Counted from the first letter of the stretch, positions 8,020 through 16,519 are shown. The stretch: DNA of 26,916 nt from Pseudorhodobacter antarcticus (GCA_945860375.1 CAMAQR010000045.1:1-26916), one strand, 5' to 3'. Numbers and translations are program-made. Notes: generated from the letters alone by a model not told the origin.

Positions 8020-9966
8020 ATGTCAAAGCCAATTGCTGTGGTTGTCGCGTCGTTGCTTGCCGGCTTCCCGCTGAACCTTGCTCTGGCCCCAGCGGCGGCG
8101 GCGCAGGACTTGCAAAGCTTCGGCGTCATCTCCGGCCAGTCGCTGACCAACACCGGGCCGACGACAATCGTAGGCAACATCGCCGTCAGCCCCGGGTCAT
8201 CCTACACCGGGTCCGGCAGCGTGACGCAGACCGGAGAGGTCTTTCTTGGCGACGCGGTGGCGCTGCGCGAGCAAAACGATCTGACCACGCTTTACACCTT
8301 CTTGGCGGGACGCCCGACCGCTAGCGGCGGCGATCTGACCGGGCAGGACCTTGGCGGCATGACGCTGTCCGCCGGCGTCTACAACTTCGACAGCAGCGCG
8401 GGTCTTGCGGTCGGTCAAACCCTGACGCTGGACGGCGGCGGCAATCCCGACGCGATCTTCGTCTTCAACATCGGCAGCACGCTGACGGTGGGAAGCGGTG
8501 CCTCGGTGGTGCTTCAGAACGAGGCTCAGGGGGGCAACGTGTTCTACCGGATCGGCAGTTCCGCGACGCTCGATACAACGGCCGACATGCAGGGTCAGAT
8601 CGTGGCTCTGACCAGCATTACCCTGAACACATCCGCCAGCATCAATTGCGGTGCCGCCTTTGCGCGCAACGGATCGGTGACGCTTGACAGCAATCTCATT
8701 CAAATATGCACTCTGGCAGGTCAGGGGTTCGACACGGCTGCCGACAATCCGGATCTGACGCTGAATCCGGATTCGGTTGCCACCGCCCTGTCCAATCACG
8801 TGGCCGGCGGCGGTGTGTTGCCGACAGGACTTGCCATTCTGGCGGCCACCCAGACCCCGGAAGAGCTTGCCGCAAATCTTTCCGGCTTGGCGGGTGAGGG
8901 TTCAACCGGCGTCGGGCCGATGGGCCTGCAATCCGTGGACGCATTCCTTGATACCGTCATAAGATCCGGCGACACGCCGCGCGGTCAGACCATGGCCCCG
9001 CGTCGCGAGGGCGTGCCGGTCGGTTTGGTTCCCGAAAAGATCAACGGCACTTACACCGGGAAATACGGCCGGCAAGACCCGGAGGCGGGCCACCAGCCGC
9101 CGGCCCATCCGCCGGCTTTGGCCCCGCAATCGCGCAACTGGGACGTCTGGGCCGCGGGCTACGGCGCGCGCAATACAACTGACGGCGATGCCGCCATGGG
9201 CGCGCAAGAGCGGACCTCCGCCACCAAAGGCCTCGCCGCAGGCCTGAATTTCGCGCCCAATGACCGGACCAACGTCGGTATCGCATTGTCCGGAAATTCT
9301 GCCGACTTCGCCTTGAGCAACGGTTCGGGCACCGGCACCGGAGAGTCGGTCTTTGTGGCCTTGCGCGGGCGGACCTCCTCCGACCGCGCCTATGTCAAGG
9401 CGGCGCTGGCTTACGGGCGCAGCGATATCACAACCGATCGCACGGTTACGATTGCTGGCGTCGATCGCTTTACCGCCAAGACGACGGCCGACACCGTCGC
9501 GGCCCACATTGAGGCCGGTTACAAGACGGGCAGCTTCACACCGTTTGTTGGGTTGCGCGCTAAGTCCGTCAAGACCCCGGCTTACGCCGAGACGACCGTT
9601 GCCGGATCGTCCAGCTATGCCCTGCAATATGACGCGCAAACCACGACCTCGCTGCGTTCGGAATTGGGCGTGGACCTGCAATGGTCCAACGAAATGGCGG
9701 GTGGCTCACCGGTGGTCTTCGGCATCAGGGCGGCGTGGGCGCATGAATTCGCGACCAACGAACCGGGCACCCGCGCCTTCCAGACCGTCCCCGGCGCGGC
9801 ATTCGCCGTCTCCGGCGCAACGCAGGACAGGGATTCCCTGCTTTTGGTCGCCAGCGTCAGAATGGCCGCCCGCAGCGGGTTTGCCATCGACGGGGCACTC
9901 AACCTGCAGCTTTCCCAAAACACGCGGGATTTCGGCGGATCGGTCACTGCACATTACCGCTGGTAG
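8020..9966 (+). CDS. DUF3494 ice-binding domain fused to an autotransporter beta-barrel
   Basis: The 648-residue protein starts with a signal peptide (hydrophobic core, cleavage near Ala28 in AAAAQD). Residues about 31-235 match the DUF3494 ice-binding beta-solenoid: FGVISGQSLTNTGPTTIVGN, VSPGSSYTG, DLTGQDLGGMTLSAGVYNF, AIFVFNIGSTLTVG, NVFYRIGSSATLDT and INCGAAFARNGSVTLDSNLI. A linker of about 135 residues follows. Residues about 373-648 form an autotransporter barrel (NWDVWAAGYGAR start, alternating amphipathic strands) ending in a terminal aromatic residue (HYRW), the usual outer-membrane assembly signal. The DUF3494 part would therefore be the surface-exposed passenger. The ribosome binding site AAAGGAG precedes the ATG. 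DUF3494 proteins bind ice or act as adhesins; surface anchoring by type V secretion is inferred. It appears monocistronic. Confidence 0.85.
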   Translation: MSKPIAVVVASLLAGFPLNLALAPAAAAQDLQSFGVISGQSLTNTGPTTIVGNIAVSPGSSYTGSGSVTQTGEVFLGDAVALREQNDLTTLYTFLAGRPTASGGDLTGQDLGGMTLSAGVYNFDSSAGLAVGQTLTLDGGGNPDAIFVFNIGSTLTVGSGASVVLQNEAQGGNVFYRIGSSATLDTTADMQGQIVALTSITLNTSASINCGAAFARNGSVTLDSNLIQICTLAGQGFDTAADNPDLTLNPDSVATALSNHVAGGGVLPTGLAILAATQTPEELAANLSGLAGEGSTGVGPMGLQSVDAFLDTVIRSGDTPRGQTMAPRREGVPVGLVPEKINGTYTGKYGRQDPEAGHQPPAHPPALAPQSRNWDVWAAGYGARNTTDGDAAMGAQERTSATKGLAAGLNFAPNDRTNVGIALSGNSADFALSNGSGTGTGESVFVALRGRTSSDRAYVKAALAYGRSDITTDRTVTIAGVDRFTAKTTADTVAAHIEAGYKTGSFTPFVGLRAKSVKTPAYAETTVAGSSSYALQYDAQTTTSLRSELGVDLQWSNEMAGGSPVVFGIRAAWAHEFATNEPGTRAFQTVPGAAFAVSGATQDRDSLLLVASVRMAARSGFAIDGALNLQLSQNTRDFGGSVTAHYRW

Positions 9967-10440
9967 GCCACAAAGGTCGATGATGCCGAGGTCGCGGCGG
10001 TAGGCCAAGGCCTTATGGCTGGACGAGACCGGGTTGATCTCGAAGGCCTGTCGGGCCGCAATATCGCCCGCCTCGGCCAAGGCCACGACTTGCGCCAGCT
10101 TGGCGCAAAACCGGGCGCGGGCGGGTTTGGAAAAATTTGGCGGCTGCGGCATCGCGCCAGCCTGCGCGTGATCGTGGTTGGCTTTGCGCTTGCCGACAAC
10201 CGGCGCGGGCGCAACCCTCGGTTCTTCCTTCCCTGTCGGGATCGGCTCGCCCGCGGGATTGGGGTTGCCATAATCCAGAACCAATGTCAGCCGGGCCTGC
10301 GCCTGATCGCAAGTTTCGGCGGTCACGATCGGCGCGAAGGCGGGGGAGGCGCAAAGGCAAGGGAGGCGCACTTGGCGCCGATCCTTGACGCCAGCAAGCG
10401 GGCGAAGACGGCATCCACCTTCCCGACGCTGGTGGCCCAT
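9967..10440 (-). pseudogene. Truncated gene of unknown function, C-terminal part
   Basis: The minus-strand frame reads ETCDQAQARLTLVLDYGNP, a Pro/Lys-rich linker, then FCAKLAQVVALAEAGDIAARQAFEINPVSSSHKAL, a pattern I associate with uncharacterised proteins of alphaproteobacterial plasmids and mobile regions, where it is usually followed by a short basic tail. Here the frame does not close: it runs on antisense into the 3' end of the autotransporter gene, and no credible start is visible (the frame's ATG is at 10438-10440, without a ribosome binding site). I read it as a fragment whose C-terminus was replaced at a junction near 9970. It lies downstream of the HTH protein on the same strand and may once have been its partner. 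Confidence 0.4.
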
Positions 10441-10497
10441 TCGATCGGCGTGTCGGAAACTGTTAGCGCAGATGCGCCCATGCCAGGGCAGCCGGTG

Positions 10498-10707
10498 TCA
10501 GGGCCGGACGGGTCTGTCGACTGCGCGCCGGGGGGCGGTTTCGTGCGCCCGCAGAAATACCTCCAGATCGGCATCGGCAATGCGCCAGCCCTTGCCGATG
10601 TCGATGGCGCGCAGCGATCCCGACTTGATCCACAGCCGCACAGTGGCCTCAGCGACTTCTAACCGGTCGGAAACCTCTTTCACGGTCTGATAGCGATCCT
10701 GCGGCAT
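10498..10707 (-). CDS. Small helix-turn-helix protein (excisionase/MerR-like, HTH_17)
   Basis: This 69-residue protein is almost entirely a winged HTH of the excisionase family: YQTVKEVSDRLEVAEATVRLWIKSGSLRAIDIGKGWRIADADLEVFLRAH. Such domains act as recombination directionality factors or small DNA-binding regulators. AGAGG lies 5 bases before the ATG at 10705-10707; an upstream in-frame codon would add seven residues without benefit. It is divergent from the universal stress protein and is followed by a truncated gene on the same strand, so it is likely a survivor of a mobile element or plasmid-type region, not a regulator of the neighbours. Confidence 0.75.
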   Translation of the reverse strand: MPQDRYQTVKEVSDRLEVAEATVRLWIKSGSLRAIDIGKGWRIADADLEVFLRAHETAPRRAVDRPVRP

Positions 10708-10761
10708 TGTGTCCTCTCCGGTGCTCACTGCCTAAGAATGTTCAGGTTTGGTCAAGTTTCA

Positions 10762-10775
10762 TTGATGTAGATCAA
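10762..10775. promoter_or_regulatory. FNR/FixK/Dnr-type box (TTGAT-N4-ATCAA)
   Basis: TTGATGTAGATCAA is an exact match to the consensus dyad TTGAT-N4-ATCAA bound by FNR/CRP-family oxygen or nitric-oxide regulators. It lies 107 bases before the universal stress protein start. With the usual activator placement at about -41.5, transcription would start near 10810. Universal stress proteins are common members of FNR-type regulons in Rhodobacterales, which supports low-oxygen induction. Confidence 0.8.
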
Positions 10776-10882
10776 GGATGGTGATCAGTTCTTCTTAAAG
10801 GATGGAAGAGTTGATCGGTTTCGGGAGTGCGCCTTTGGCCTTCAGGCACCGCGACAACCTGCACGCAAAAGGAAGAGACCTC

Positions 10883-11719
10883 ATGCCCGACCGCATCGCC
10901 TATATGCCGCTGAATACCTATCCCGAAGCCGCGCCCGATGCTGCCATCCTCGCCGCCATCGGCTTTGCAGGCGCGCTTGGCTGCGGTTTGCATGTATCTA
11001 CCTTTGCCGTGGATATTCCCCAGATGTCATCGCCCTTGGGCGGATTTTTTATGGATGTTCAGGGGATGGCCCGCACGGCAGAGGAGCGAAGTCAGGCGGA
11101 GTGCGACCGGCTGGCTGCCCTTGTCCAAGGCGCGGCGGGGCCGGGCTTCAATGTCCAGGTGCTGAAGCAAACGCTGGTCCTCGGCGCGGCGCTGGACGCT
11201 GCCGCCACCGAGGCCCGCTATTTCGATCTGGCTCTGCTGCCTTGGTCAGCCGACACGCTGTCCGCCCAAGACATGGCGCAGTCGATCGTCTTCGGCTCGG
11301 GTTGCCCGGCAATCCTGATTCCTCCGGCAACCCTCGTCCAGCGGGTAGATCACATCGCCATCGCCTGGGATGAAAGCAGCGTCGCCGCGCGGGCGCTGTG
11401 CGATGCGCTGCCGCTGCTGGCCGCGGGCGGGCGCGTTTCGATCTTGACGGTGCAGGACGAAAAGGCGTTGAGCAGTGCAGGAATGGCCCCGACGCTGGCG
11501 GCATCGCTCGAACGGCGCGGCTATATGGCCAAAGCGGTCGATCTGGTGCTGGACGGGCGCAGCATCGCCGCAGCTTTGCAAGACGGTGCCAAGGCCGAGG
11601 GCGCGCAGTTGCTCGCGATGGGCGGCTTCGGCCACTCCCGCCTGCGCGACTTCATCCTTGGCGGCGCGACAAAGGGCGTGTTCGACGATCTCCGCCTTCC
11701 GGTGCTTTTGTCCCATTGA
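10883..11719 (+). CDS. Tandem-domain universal stress protein (UspA family)
   Basis: The 278-residue protein has two Usp-like halves. The N-terminal half (MPDRIAYMPLNTYPEAAPDAAILAA) is degenerate, whereas the C-terminal half starts at VDHIAIAWDESSVAARALCDALPLL and ends with the nucleotide-binding signature G-G-F-G-H-S-R-L-R-D-F-I-L-G-G-A-T, the G-x2-G-x9-G-(S/T)-like motif of ATP-binding Usp proteins. The ATG at 10883 is preceded by AGGAAGAG and by no other good start. An FNR-type box lies upstream, pointing to induction under oxygen limitation. The protein is expected in the cytoplasm. Downstream are the CNNM/CBS genes, about 350 bases away, so they are probably separate units. Confidence 0.85.
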   Translation: MPDRIAYMPLNTYPEAAPDAAILAAIGFAGALGCGLHVSTFAVDIPQMSSPLGGFFMDVQGMARTAEERSQAECDRLAALVQGAAGPGFNVQVLKQTLVLGAALDAAATEARYFDLALLPWSADTLSAQDMAQSIVFGSGCPAILIPPATLVQRVDHIAIAWDESSVAARALCDALPLLAAGGRVSILTVQDEKALSSAGMAPTLAASLERRGYMAKAVDLVLDGRSIAAALQDGAKAEGAQLLAMGGFGHSRLRDFILGGATKGVFDDLRLPVLLSH

Positions 11720-12072
11720 GCGCGGGCAACGCGGAAAGGGAATATTCAGAGATAGGTAGATGATTTGCTTGGATCGCCAAGGAGGCGATCTCCCCCATTC
11801 TCTGATTACCCGCGAAAGCCTTATGATCATGACCTCAAGCCATCTGGAAAACGACAGCAGCTTTGAGGTCTCACCCCGGCGCAATAGCTTCGCGAGCAGC
11901 GAATCAAGCAAGCCGCCGCGTCTCATTAAGTCTTGAGCCAGGGCAAAGGATTGACATGAGTGCTTGAACACCACATCTGAAACAACCCGCAACAAAACAG
12001 GCGCTATTCCCCAGTGGACCACAAACCACGACTTTTTCTGCAAGCATTTCGGCCTTTACCCCTTGTGCTGCG
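11720..12072. other. Intergenic stretch without a recognised gene
   Basis: About 350 bases between the universal stress protein and the CNNM pair. GATCGCC-aagga-GGCGATC at 11772-11790 is a perfect 7-bp hairpin that could serve as a weak terminator for the Usp gene, although only a short mixed C/T run follows. Open frames on both strands lack starts, ribosome binding sites or recognisable domains. The promoter of the CNNM pair should lie in the last 150 bases. Confidence 0.45.
11772..11790 (+). terminator. Terminator-like hairpin after the universal stress protein
   Basis: A perfect 7-bp stem, GATCGCC/GGCGATC, with a 5-base loop, about 50 bases after the Usp stop. The following bases are tcccccattctctg instead of a T-run, so intrinsic termination is only possible, not clear. 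Confidence 0.35.
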
Positions 12073-13448
12073 ATGATTGAGGCCACCCTTCTGCTGCTGC
12101 TCGGCATCGTCGTCATCCTTGTGAACATTGCCGGCACTGCATACTTCGTTGCGCAAGAATTTGCCTATATGTCCGTTGACCGCACCCGCTGGCGGCTCGG
12201 GCCGCCGAAGGAGATGCGTCGGCGGCGCGCGCACTTTCGGTGACCAAGCGGACCAGCTTCATGCTGTCGGGCGCGCAGCTCGGCATCACGGTCACCGGCC
12301 TGCTGGTGGGCTTTCTTGCAGAGCCGATGGTGGGTCAACCGCTGGCTGTTTTGCTGGGCGGGGCGGGCGTTCCAACAGAGGTCGGCGTGACCATCGGCAC
12401 TTTGCTGGCTTTGGTTGCGGCGACACTGATTGCGATGATCTTCGGTGAACTCTATCCCAAGAACCTTGCTATTGCCGACCCCGAGCCGCTGGCGCGCAGC
12501 CTGTCACGCTCCACGCTGATCTACCTGAAGGCGTTCGGCTGGCTGATCGGATTTTTTGACAAGTCCGCCAACCTGCTGTTGCGCGCTTTGCGGATCGAGC
12601 CGGTGCATGACCTTGACATCAGCGCCTCAGCCGCCGACCTGCCCCGGATCATTGCAGACAGCAGGGACAGCGGCGACCTGCCGGTGGAGCTGTCGTTGAT
12701 GATGGACCGGATCCTCGACTTTCCGAAACAGGATGTCGAGCATGCCATGGTTCCGCGATCCCAAGTTGACTGGGTCAGCCCGGACACGACCTTGGAAGAG
12801 CTGCGCGGCCTGATGGCGCGCGCCCACACGCGCTATCCGGTGATTGACGACGAAGACACCCCCGTAGGTGTCGTGCATCTGGCCGATGTGCTGGAACGAC
12901 TGGTGTCGGGGCGTGCCGATGAGCCCGTTTCCGCCGTGATGCGTCCTGCGACAGTGATGCCGACGCTGATGTTGCTGCCCGATGCGCTGGCACAACTGAC
13001 GCAATCCGACAACCAGCTGGCCTGCGTCATCGACGAATACGGCGGCTTTGCCGGGGTGCTGACGATCGAGGATCTGGCGATGGAAATCGTCGGCGAGATC
13101 ACGGATGAGCATGATGCGGAAACCGGTGACGCATTGGTGCCGGATGGCGACAACATCTGGATCATGGACGGCGATGTGCACCTTGATGAGGTTCGACGCG
13201 CCATTGGATACGACCTGCCCGACACGGATGTCGAAACGGTCGCGGGCCTTTTGATTGCCGCGCTTGGCGCCCTTCCTGCCGAAGGCGACACGGTGACGGT
13301 CGACCTGCCGATCAACCCGGCAGAACTTGTTTCGGACCAGCCGATGCGGCGCAGGCTTGAGGTGGATGTGTTGCGCGTTGAACGGCACGTTCCCACCGAG
13401 GTGCGCGTGCGGCTCGTCGAAGCTTCAATGACCGAGGATGCCCAATGA
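12073..13448 (+). pseudogene. Hemolysin/CorC-type CNNM and CBS-domain transporter, one-base frameshift
   Basis: The protein has a DUF21/CNNM membrane domain (GTAYFVAQEFAYMSVDRTR, then SFMLSGAQLGITVTGLLVGF, and FGELYPKNLAIADPEP), a CBS pair (HAMVPRSQVDWVSPDTTLEE, HTRYPVIDDEDTPVGVVHLADVLE, then ACVIDEYGGFAGVLTIEDL) and a C-terminal CorC/HlyC transporter-associated domain (WIMDGDVHLDEVRRAIG). The family handles divalent cations such as magnesium. The opening frame from the ATG at 12073 stops at 12241-12243. The rest lies in another frame; near 12188-12195 restoring one base (…RTR-LAARAAEGDASAARALSVTKRT) rejoins them into the usual sequence. So there is a single-base deletion, either a real inactivation or a read error. 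No strong ribosome binding site precedes 12073. The next gene overlaps by ATGA. Confidence 0.75.
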
Positions 13449-14488
13449 GTGCGCTGACCGTAACCCTGATCACCATAGCGCTTATCGCCCTGAGTGCCCT
13501 GTTCGTGGTCATCGAATTTGCGCTTCTTGGAGCACGGCGGCCCCGGCTGGAAGAGCTGGCACCAACCAGCGTTTCGGCCCGCGCCGCCCTGCGCGGCATG
13601 AATGACCTTACGTTGATGCTGGCGCTGGCGCAGTTGGGCATCACGGCCTGTACCTTTGCACTTGGCGCGATCACGAAGCCTGCCGTCGACTACTGGCTCG
13701 GCCCGATCCTGATCTCTTGGGGAATGCCGATCTTGATCGCCGGCGGCACGTCGTTTGCCTTGTCGCTGTTTGTGGTCACCTTCCTGCACCTGGTGATTGG
13801 CGAAATGGCCCCGAAGTCCTGGGCTATTGCTCACCCGGAAAAATCCGCCCTCGCCATCGGTGTCATCGGGCGCGCCCTTGCCTGGCCCTTGCAGCCTTTG
13901 CTGCGGTGGATGAACAACATCGCGAACAGTCTGGTCAGGGCGTCGGGGGTTGAGCCGGTCGAAAGCGCCGCCGTTGGCGGGCAGGACATCGCGACCATCC
14001 GCCAGCTTGTGGAACATTCAGCCAAGGTCGGCACCCTTGAACCGGAGATGCAGCAGCAGCTTTCGGGCTTCATCGATCTTGGCACCATGCCCGTGATTGC
14101 GCTGGTTGCGACAGATGTGGCGCCGACGCAGGTTCAGCCACAGGCCACGGCCGCCGATGTGCGCGCTGCGGGTCTGGAATCCGGGCACATGCGCATCTTG
14201 ATGGCGGCTCCCGGCGGTGGTGCGCCGTCCGTCGTGCATGTGCGCGATACCCTGCTTCTGCCGGACGCACAGCCTGCGGTTGATGTTGCCCGCCCGGCCT
14301 TTGTCCTGGATGCTCAAACCCCGGTCTACGAGGCGCTGGCCCGCATGCGAGTGTCGAGTGTGCAGATCGCCATCGTCATGCAAAGCGATGCGGTGTGCGG
14401 GATCATCACCCTCGCCGACATCCTGAAGCGTGTGCTCCCTGCGGGAATTGCGGCACAAAAGGCGGCGGCGGCAGTCCAAGCTGCTTGA
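13445..14488 (+). CDS. Second CNNM/CBS-domain transporter, coupled to the first
   Basis: The 347-residue protein has the same plan as its neighbour but is shorter. A CNNM domain comes first (MSALTVTLITIALIALSALFVVIEFALLGARRPRLEE, TLMLALAQLGITACTFALGA, HLVIGEMAPKSWAIAHPEK), followed by a weakly conserved CBS region ending with PVYEALARMRVSSVQIAIVM and GIITLADILKRVLP. The C-terminal CorC/HlyC domain is missing, as in many second members of such pairs. The ATG overlaps the stop of the first gene (ATGA), so the two are probably translationally coupled and may form a heteromer. The E-x-A-P-K/E-L-Y-P-K motif near residue 120 is kept. Probable inner-membrane protein linked to divalent cation balance. 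Confidence 0.8.
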   Translation: MSALTVTLITIALIALSALFVVIEFALLGARRPRLEELAPTSVSARAALRGMNDLTLMLALAQLGITACTFALGAITKPAVDYWLGPILISWGMPILIAGGTSFALSLFVVTFLHLVIGEMAPKSWAIAHPEKSALAIGVIGRALAWPLQPLLRWMNNIANSLVRASGVEPVESAAVGGQDIATIRQLVEHSAKVGTLEPEMQQQLSGFIDLGTMPVIALVATDVAPTQVQPQATAADVRAAGLESGHMRILMAAPGGGAPSVVHVRDTLLLPDAQPAVDVARPAFVLDAQTPVYEALARMRVSSVQIAIVMQSDAVCGIITLADILKRVLPAGIAAQKAAAAVQAA

Positions 14489-14627
14489 GGCCGTTGCGCT
14501 GGCTAGAGGTAAGAACCTGCCCCTCACCGGGCACAAGTCCGGCGTGGGGGACGACAGCGCCCGCGCAGGCTGGCCGAACCGCTGGGCGCTGCAACCTGAC
14601 TTCAGGCCGCTCGCGCTGCGGCTTCAT

Positions 14628-14882
14628 GTGATCGCGGATCTGGTATTCACTGTCGTTTGCGACGCCGATCTCGCCAAGACCCGGTTCTTCCTCCGGCACC
14701 TCACTGGCCTGAACAATGCCAGCAAAAATACCGCCAATCGCGTTGGCCATCAGCATCCCGCCCGCGACGCCCATCCCCATCTGCTCCGCACCAGCAAGAA
14801 ATCCGCCTAGATCTCCTTGAGGCGTCGGTTGTGCGGTGCGTGAGGTCTGCCTCGGGGCAGCTCCAGCGCCGAAGAAGCCCAA
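14628..14882 (-). pseudogene. DUF2076-like fragment
   Basis: On the minus strand, the segment PQGDLGGFLAGAEQMGMGVAGGMLMANAIGGIFAG followed by an acidic stretch (SEVPEEEPGLGEIG) matches the C-terminal glycine-rich hydrophobic region of DUF2076-type proteins (family form: GGFLAGAAQTAxGVAGGxxxGNxxGGxF). The N-terminal coiled part of such proteins is absent, because the frame meets the S24-peptidase ORF of the opposite strand at 14836-14882. The region left of about 14628 reads antisense to nothing recognisable. I regard it as a truncated gene; the limits are approximate. Confidence 0.45.
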
Positions 14883-15321
14883 CAGAAACCCTTACGATGC
14901 CTTCGTGGCGATTGCCCATGCCACGCCTCGCCCCTCGATGGGCGGCGGCGCAGTGGTGATGGAAGATGGCGACACGCCGGGCCGCGGCTATCACTTTCGC
15001 CAGTCGTGGATCCGCCACAAGCTGAAGGCCAGCCCCGCACCTCTCAGGATAATGGGTGTGGAAGGCGATAGCATGGAACCGACCCTGCTGGGCGGCGACG
15101 CGGTGCTGGTCGACATGACGCGCCAGCTGCCCCACCCGCCCGGCATCTTCGTGCTCGACGATGGTACGGGGCTGGTTGCCAAGCGGCCTGTGCACATCCC
15201 GAACAGCGATCCGCCCACCGTGCGGCTGATTTCAGACAACAAGCTCTATCCCGCGTACAAACGCACCGCCGAAGATATCCGCATCATCGGCCGCATCCGC
15301 TGGTTCGCTCGGGATATCTGA
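14836..15321 (+). pseudogene. S24-family (LexA/CI-like) peptidase domain, N-terminally truncated
   Basis: The frame carries a complete S24 self-cleavage domain: MGGGAVVMEDGD, FRQSWIRHKLKASPAPLRIMGVEGDSMEPTLLGGDAVLVD with the catalytic Ser of GDSMEP, the catalytic Lys in LVAKRPVHI, and the family tail ISDNKLYP…IIGRIRW. Phage-type repressors of this class carry a DNA-binding HTH of about 80-100 residues in front. Here only about 20 unrelated residues precede the domain, and no ribosome binding site supports the ATG at 14836. Therefore the HTH part has been lost, probably at the same junction that truncated the DUF2076-like gene. It is most likely a prophage or mobile-element relic. Confidence 0.6.
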
Positions 15322-15513
15322 CGATGATCTGTACAGTCCCTTTGCCCCGCGCCTGAAACGAAAAAGCGCCTGCGAGATGTCTCTTTGGGCGCAACTCTGT
15401 GATGATCTGAACAGGCGTCAAGGGGGGGCGGCTTTGTCAATCTCCGACACGGTTCGGGGCACGAGCACGCAATCTCGTCGTAAAAGCGGACACCCACGGA
15501 ACTTCGTTGCTGG

Positions 15514-16422
15514 CTACTCAGAGTAGATCGAGACGATGCTGTGCTGTTCAGTCATTTCCGCGATGGCCGAAATGAAGTGTTCTTGGAACGCACGCGCCAG
15601 CGGGCTTTGCACGCGTCCTTCACGTCTGAGTATGCCCACTTGGCGGCGGCAGCTTTGGTCGCTTACCGGGCGCGCAACCAACTGCGGTGGAAGCCCGACG
15701 GTGGCAAGCCCGGGCAAAAGGGTGACCCCGATGCCGGCGCGCACCATGGCGAGCAGTGATGTCACATTTCGCACCCGCAGTTTCGTTCGTGTGGCGATGG
15801 CCTGAAAGTCTGCGGCGCGGATTCCCCGCGTCGTCTCGTTCAAGATCAAGGGCACATCTTCCAGATCACGCCAATCCACCGGGTCTGCGCGCTGTGCCAA
15901 GGCAGAGGTTGCCAGACAGACCAACTGCATTCTGTCCTCAAAGATCGGCGTCACAACCAGGCCCGCATCGGTGATCCCCATGCTGGCGATGCCCAGATCG
16001 GCCTGCCCCGTTGCCACGAGCCTGAACACGTCCGCGCTGTCGGTATCCACCAGATCAATTTCGGCGCTGGGCCGGACCGCTACAAACTTCGCCAGCATTT
16101 CGGGGATCAACAGGGCCGCGACCGAAGGGACCGAGGCGATGCGCAGCCTGCCACTGTTGCCGAAAGCGTGCTGTTCGATCAACTCAATCGCGGTATCATG
16201 GTCGCGCAAAAGCACCCTCGCGATCCCTGCCACATAGCTCCCCAGTTCTGTCAGGCTATGTTTGCGGTCCGATTCAAACAACGGTGCGCGCAAATGATCT
16301 TCGACCTGCTTCAGGGTCATGGAAATGGCCGATTGCGTTCGGAACAGCCGGTCGGCTGCATCGCGGATATTGCCGCATTCGGCAACGGTGACAAAGACGC
16401 GAAGGGCCTCGGTGCGGATCAT
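15514..16422 (-). CDS. LysR-type transcriptional regulator, divergent from the betaine-like operon
   Basis: The 302-residue protein has an N-terminal LysR HTH (LRVFVTVAECGNIRDAADRLFRTQSAISMTLKQVEDHLRAPLFESDRK) and a periplasmic-binding-protein-like effector domain (GRLRIASVPSVAALLIPEML, EIDLVDTDSADVFRLVATGQADLGIA, GIGVTLLPGLATVGLPP). The ATG at 16420-16422 begins MIRTEALRVF, the usual start; a TTG four codons upstream is possible. It is transcribed away from the Ldh-family gene with a 97-base gap that contains a TTCA-N7-TGAA element of T-N11-A type, as expected for LysR control of a divergent operon. It is the likely activator of that operon and probably represses itself. The effector is presumably the imported substrate or an intermediate. 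Confidence 0.85.
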   Translation of the reverse strand: MIRTEALRVFVTVAECGNIRDAADRLFRTQSAISMTLKQVEDHLRAPLFESDRKHSLTELGSYVAGIARVLLRDHDTAIELIEQHAFGNSGRLRIASVPSVAALLIPEMLAKFVAVRPSAEIDLVDTDSADVFRLVATGQADLGIASMGITDAGLVVTPIFEDRMQLVCLATSALAQRADPVDWRDLEDVPLILNETTRGIRAADFQAIATRTKLRVRNVTSLLAMVRAGIGVTLLPGLATVGLPPQLVARPVSDQSCRRQVGILRREGRVQSPLARAFQEHFISAIAEMTEQHSIVSIYSE

Positions 16423-16425
16423 GGC

Positions 16426-16476
16426 TGACTTCAATATTTCTGAAATAGAGTTGATTAATAGTCGTTTGGCTGAAGC
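16426..16476. promoter_or_regulatory. Regulatory repeat, copy A (LysR-type dyad)
   Basis: This 51-base element starts 4 bases outside the LysR start codon and is repeated at 17516-17566 with 41 of 51 identical positions and no gaps. The core TTCA (16430-16433)-N7-TGAA (16441-16444) is an inverted repeat that contains a T-N11-A motif (16431/16443), and the AT-rich part that follows (TTGATTAATAGTCGTTTG) could hold promoter elements. I infer that it is a binding site for the divergent LysR protein. Confidence 0.65.
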
Positions 16477-16519
16477 GGGTCAAATGGCTAATTGCCAGTG
16501 GCAGCATCAGGAGAGTGCC

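Noticed and set aside
8902..9681. 259-residue minus-strand ORF inside the autotransporter gene
   Set aside because: It is antisense to a well-supported coding region and its composition is that of a shadow frame.
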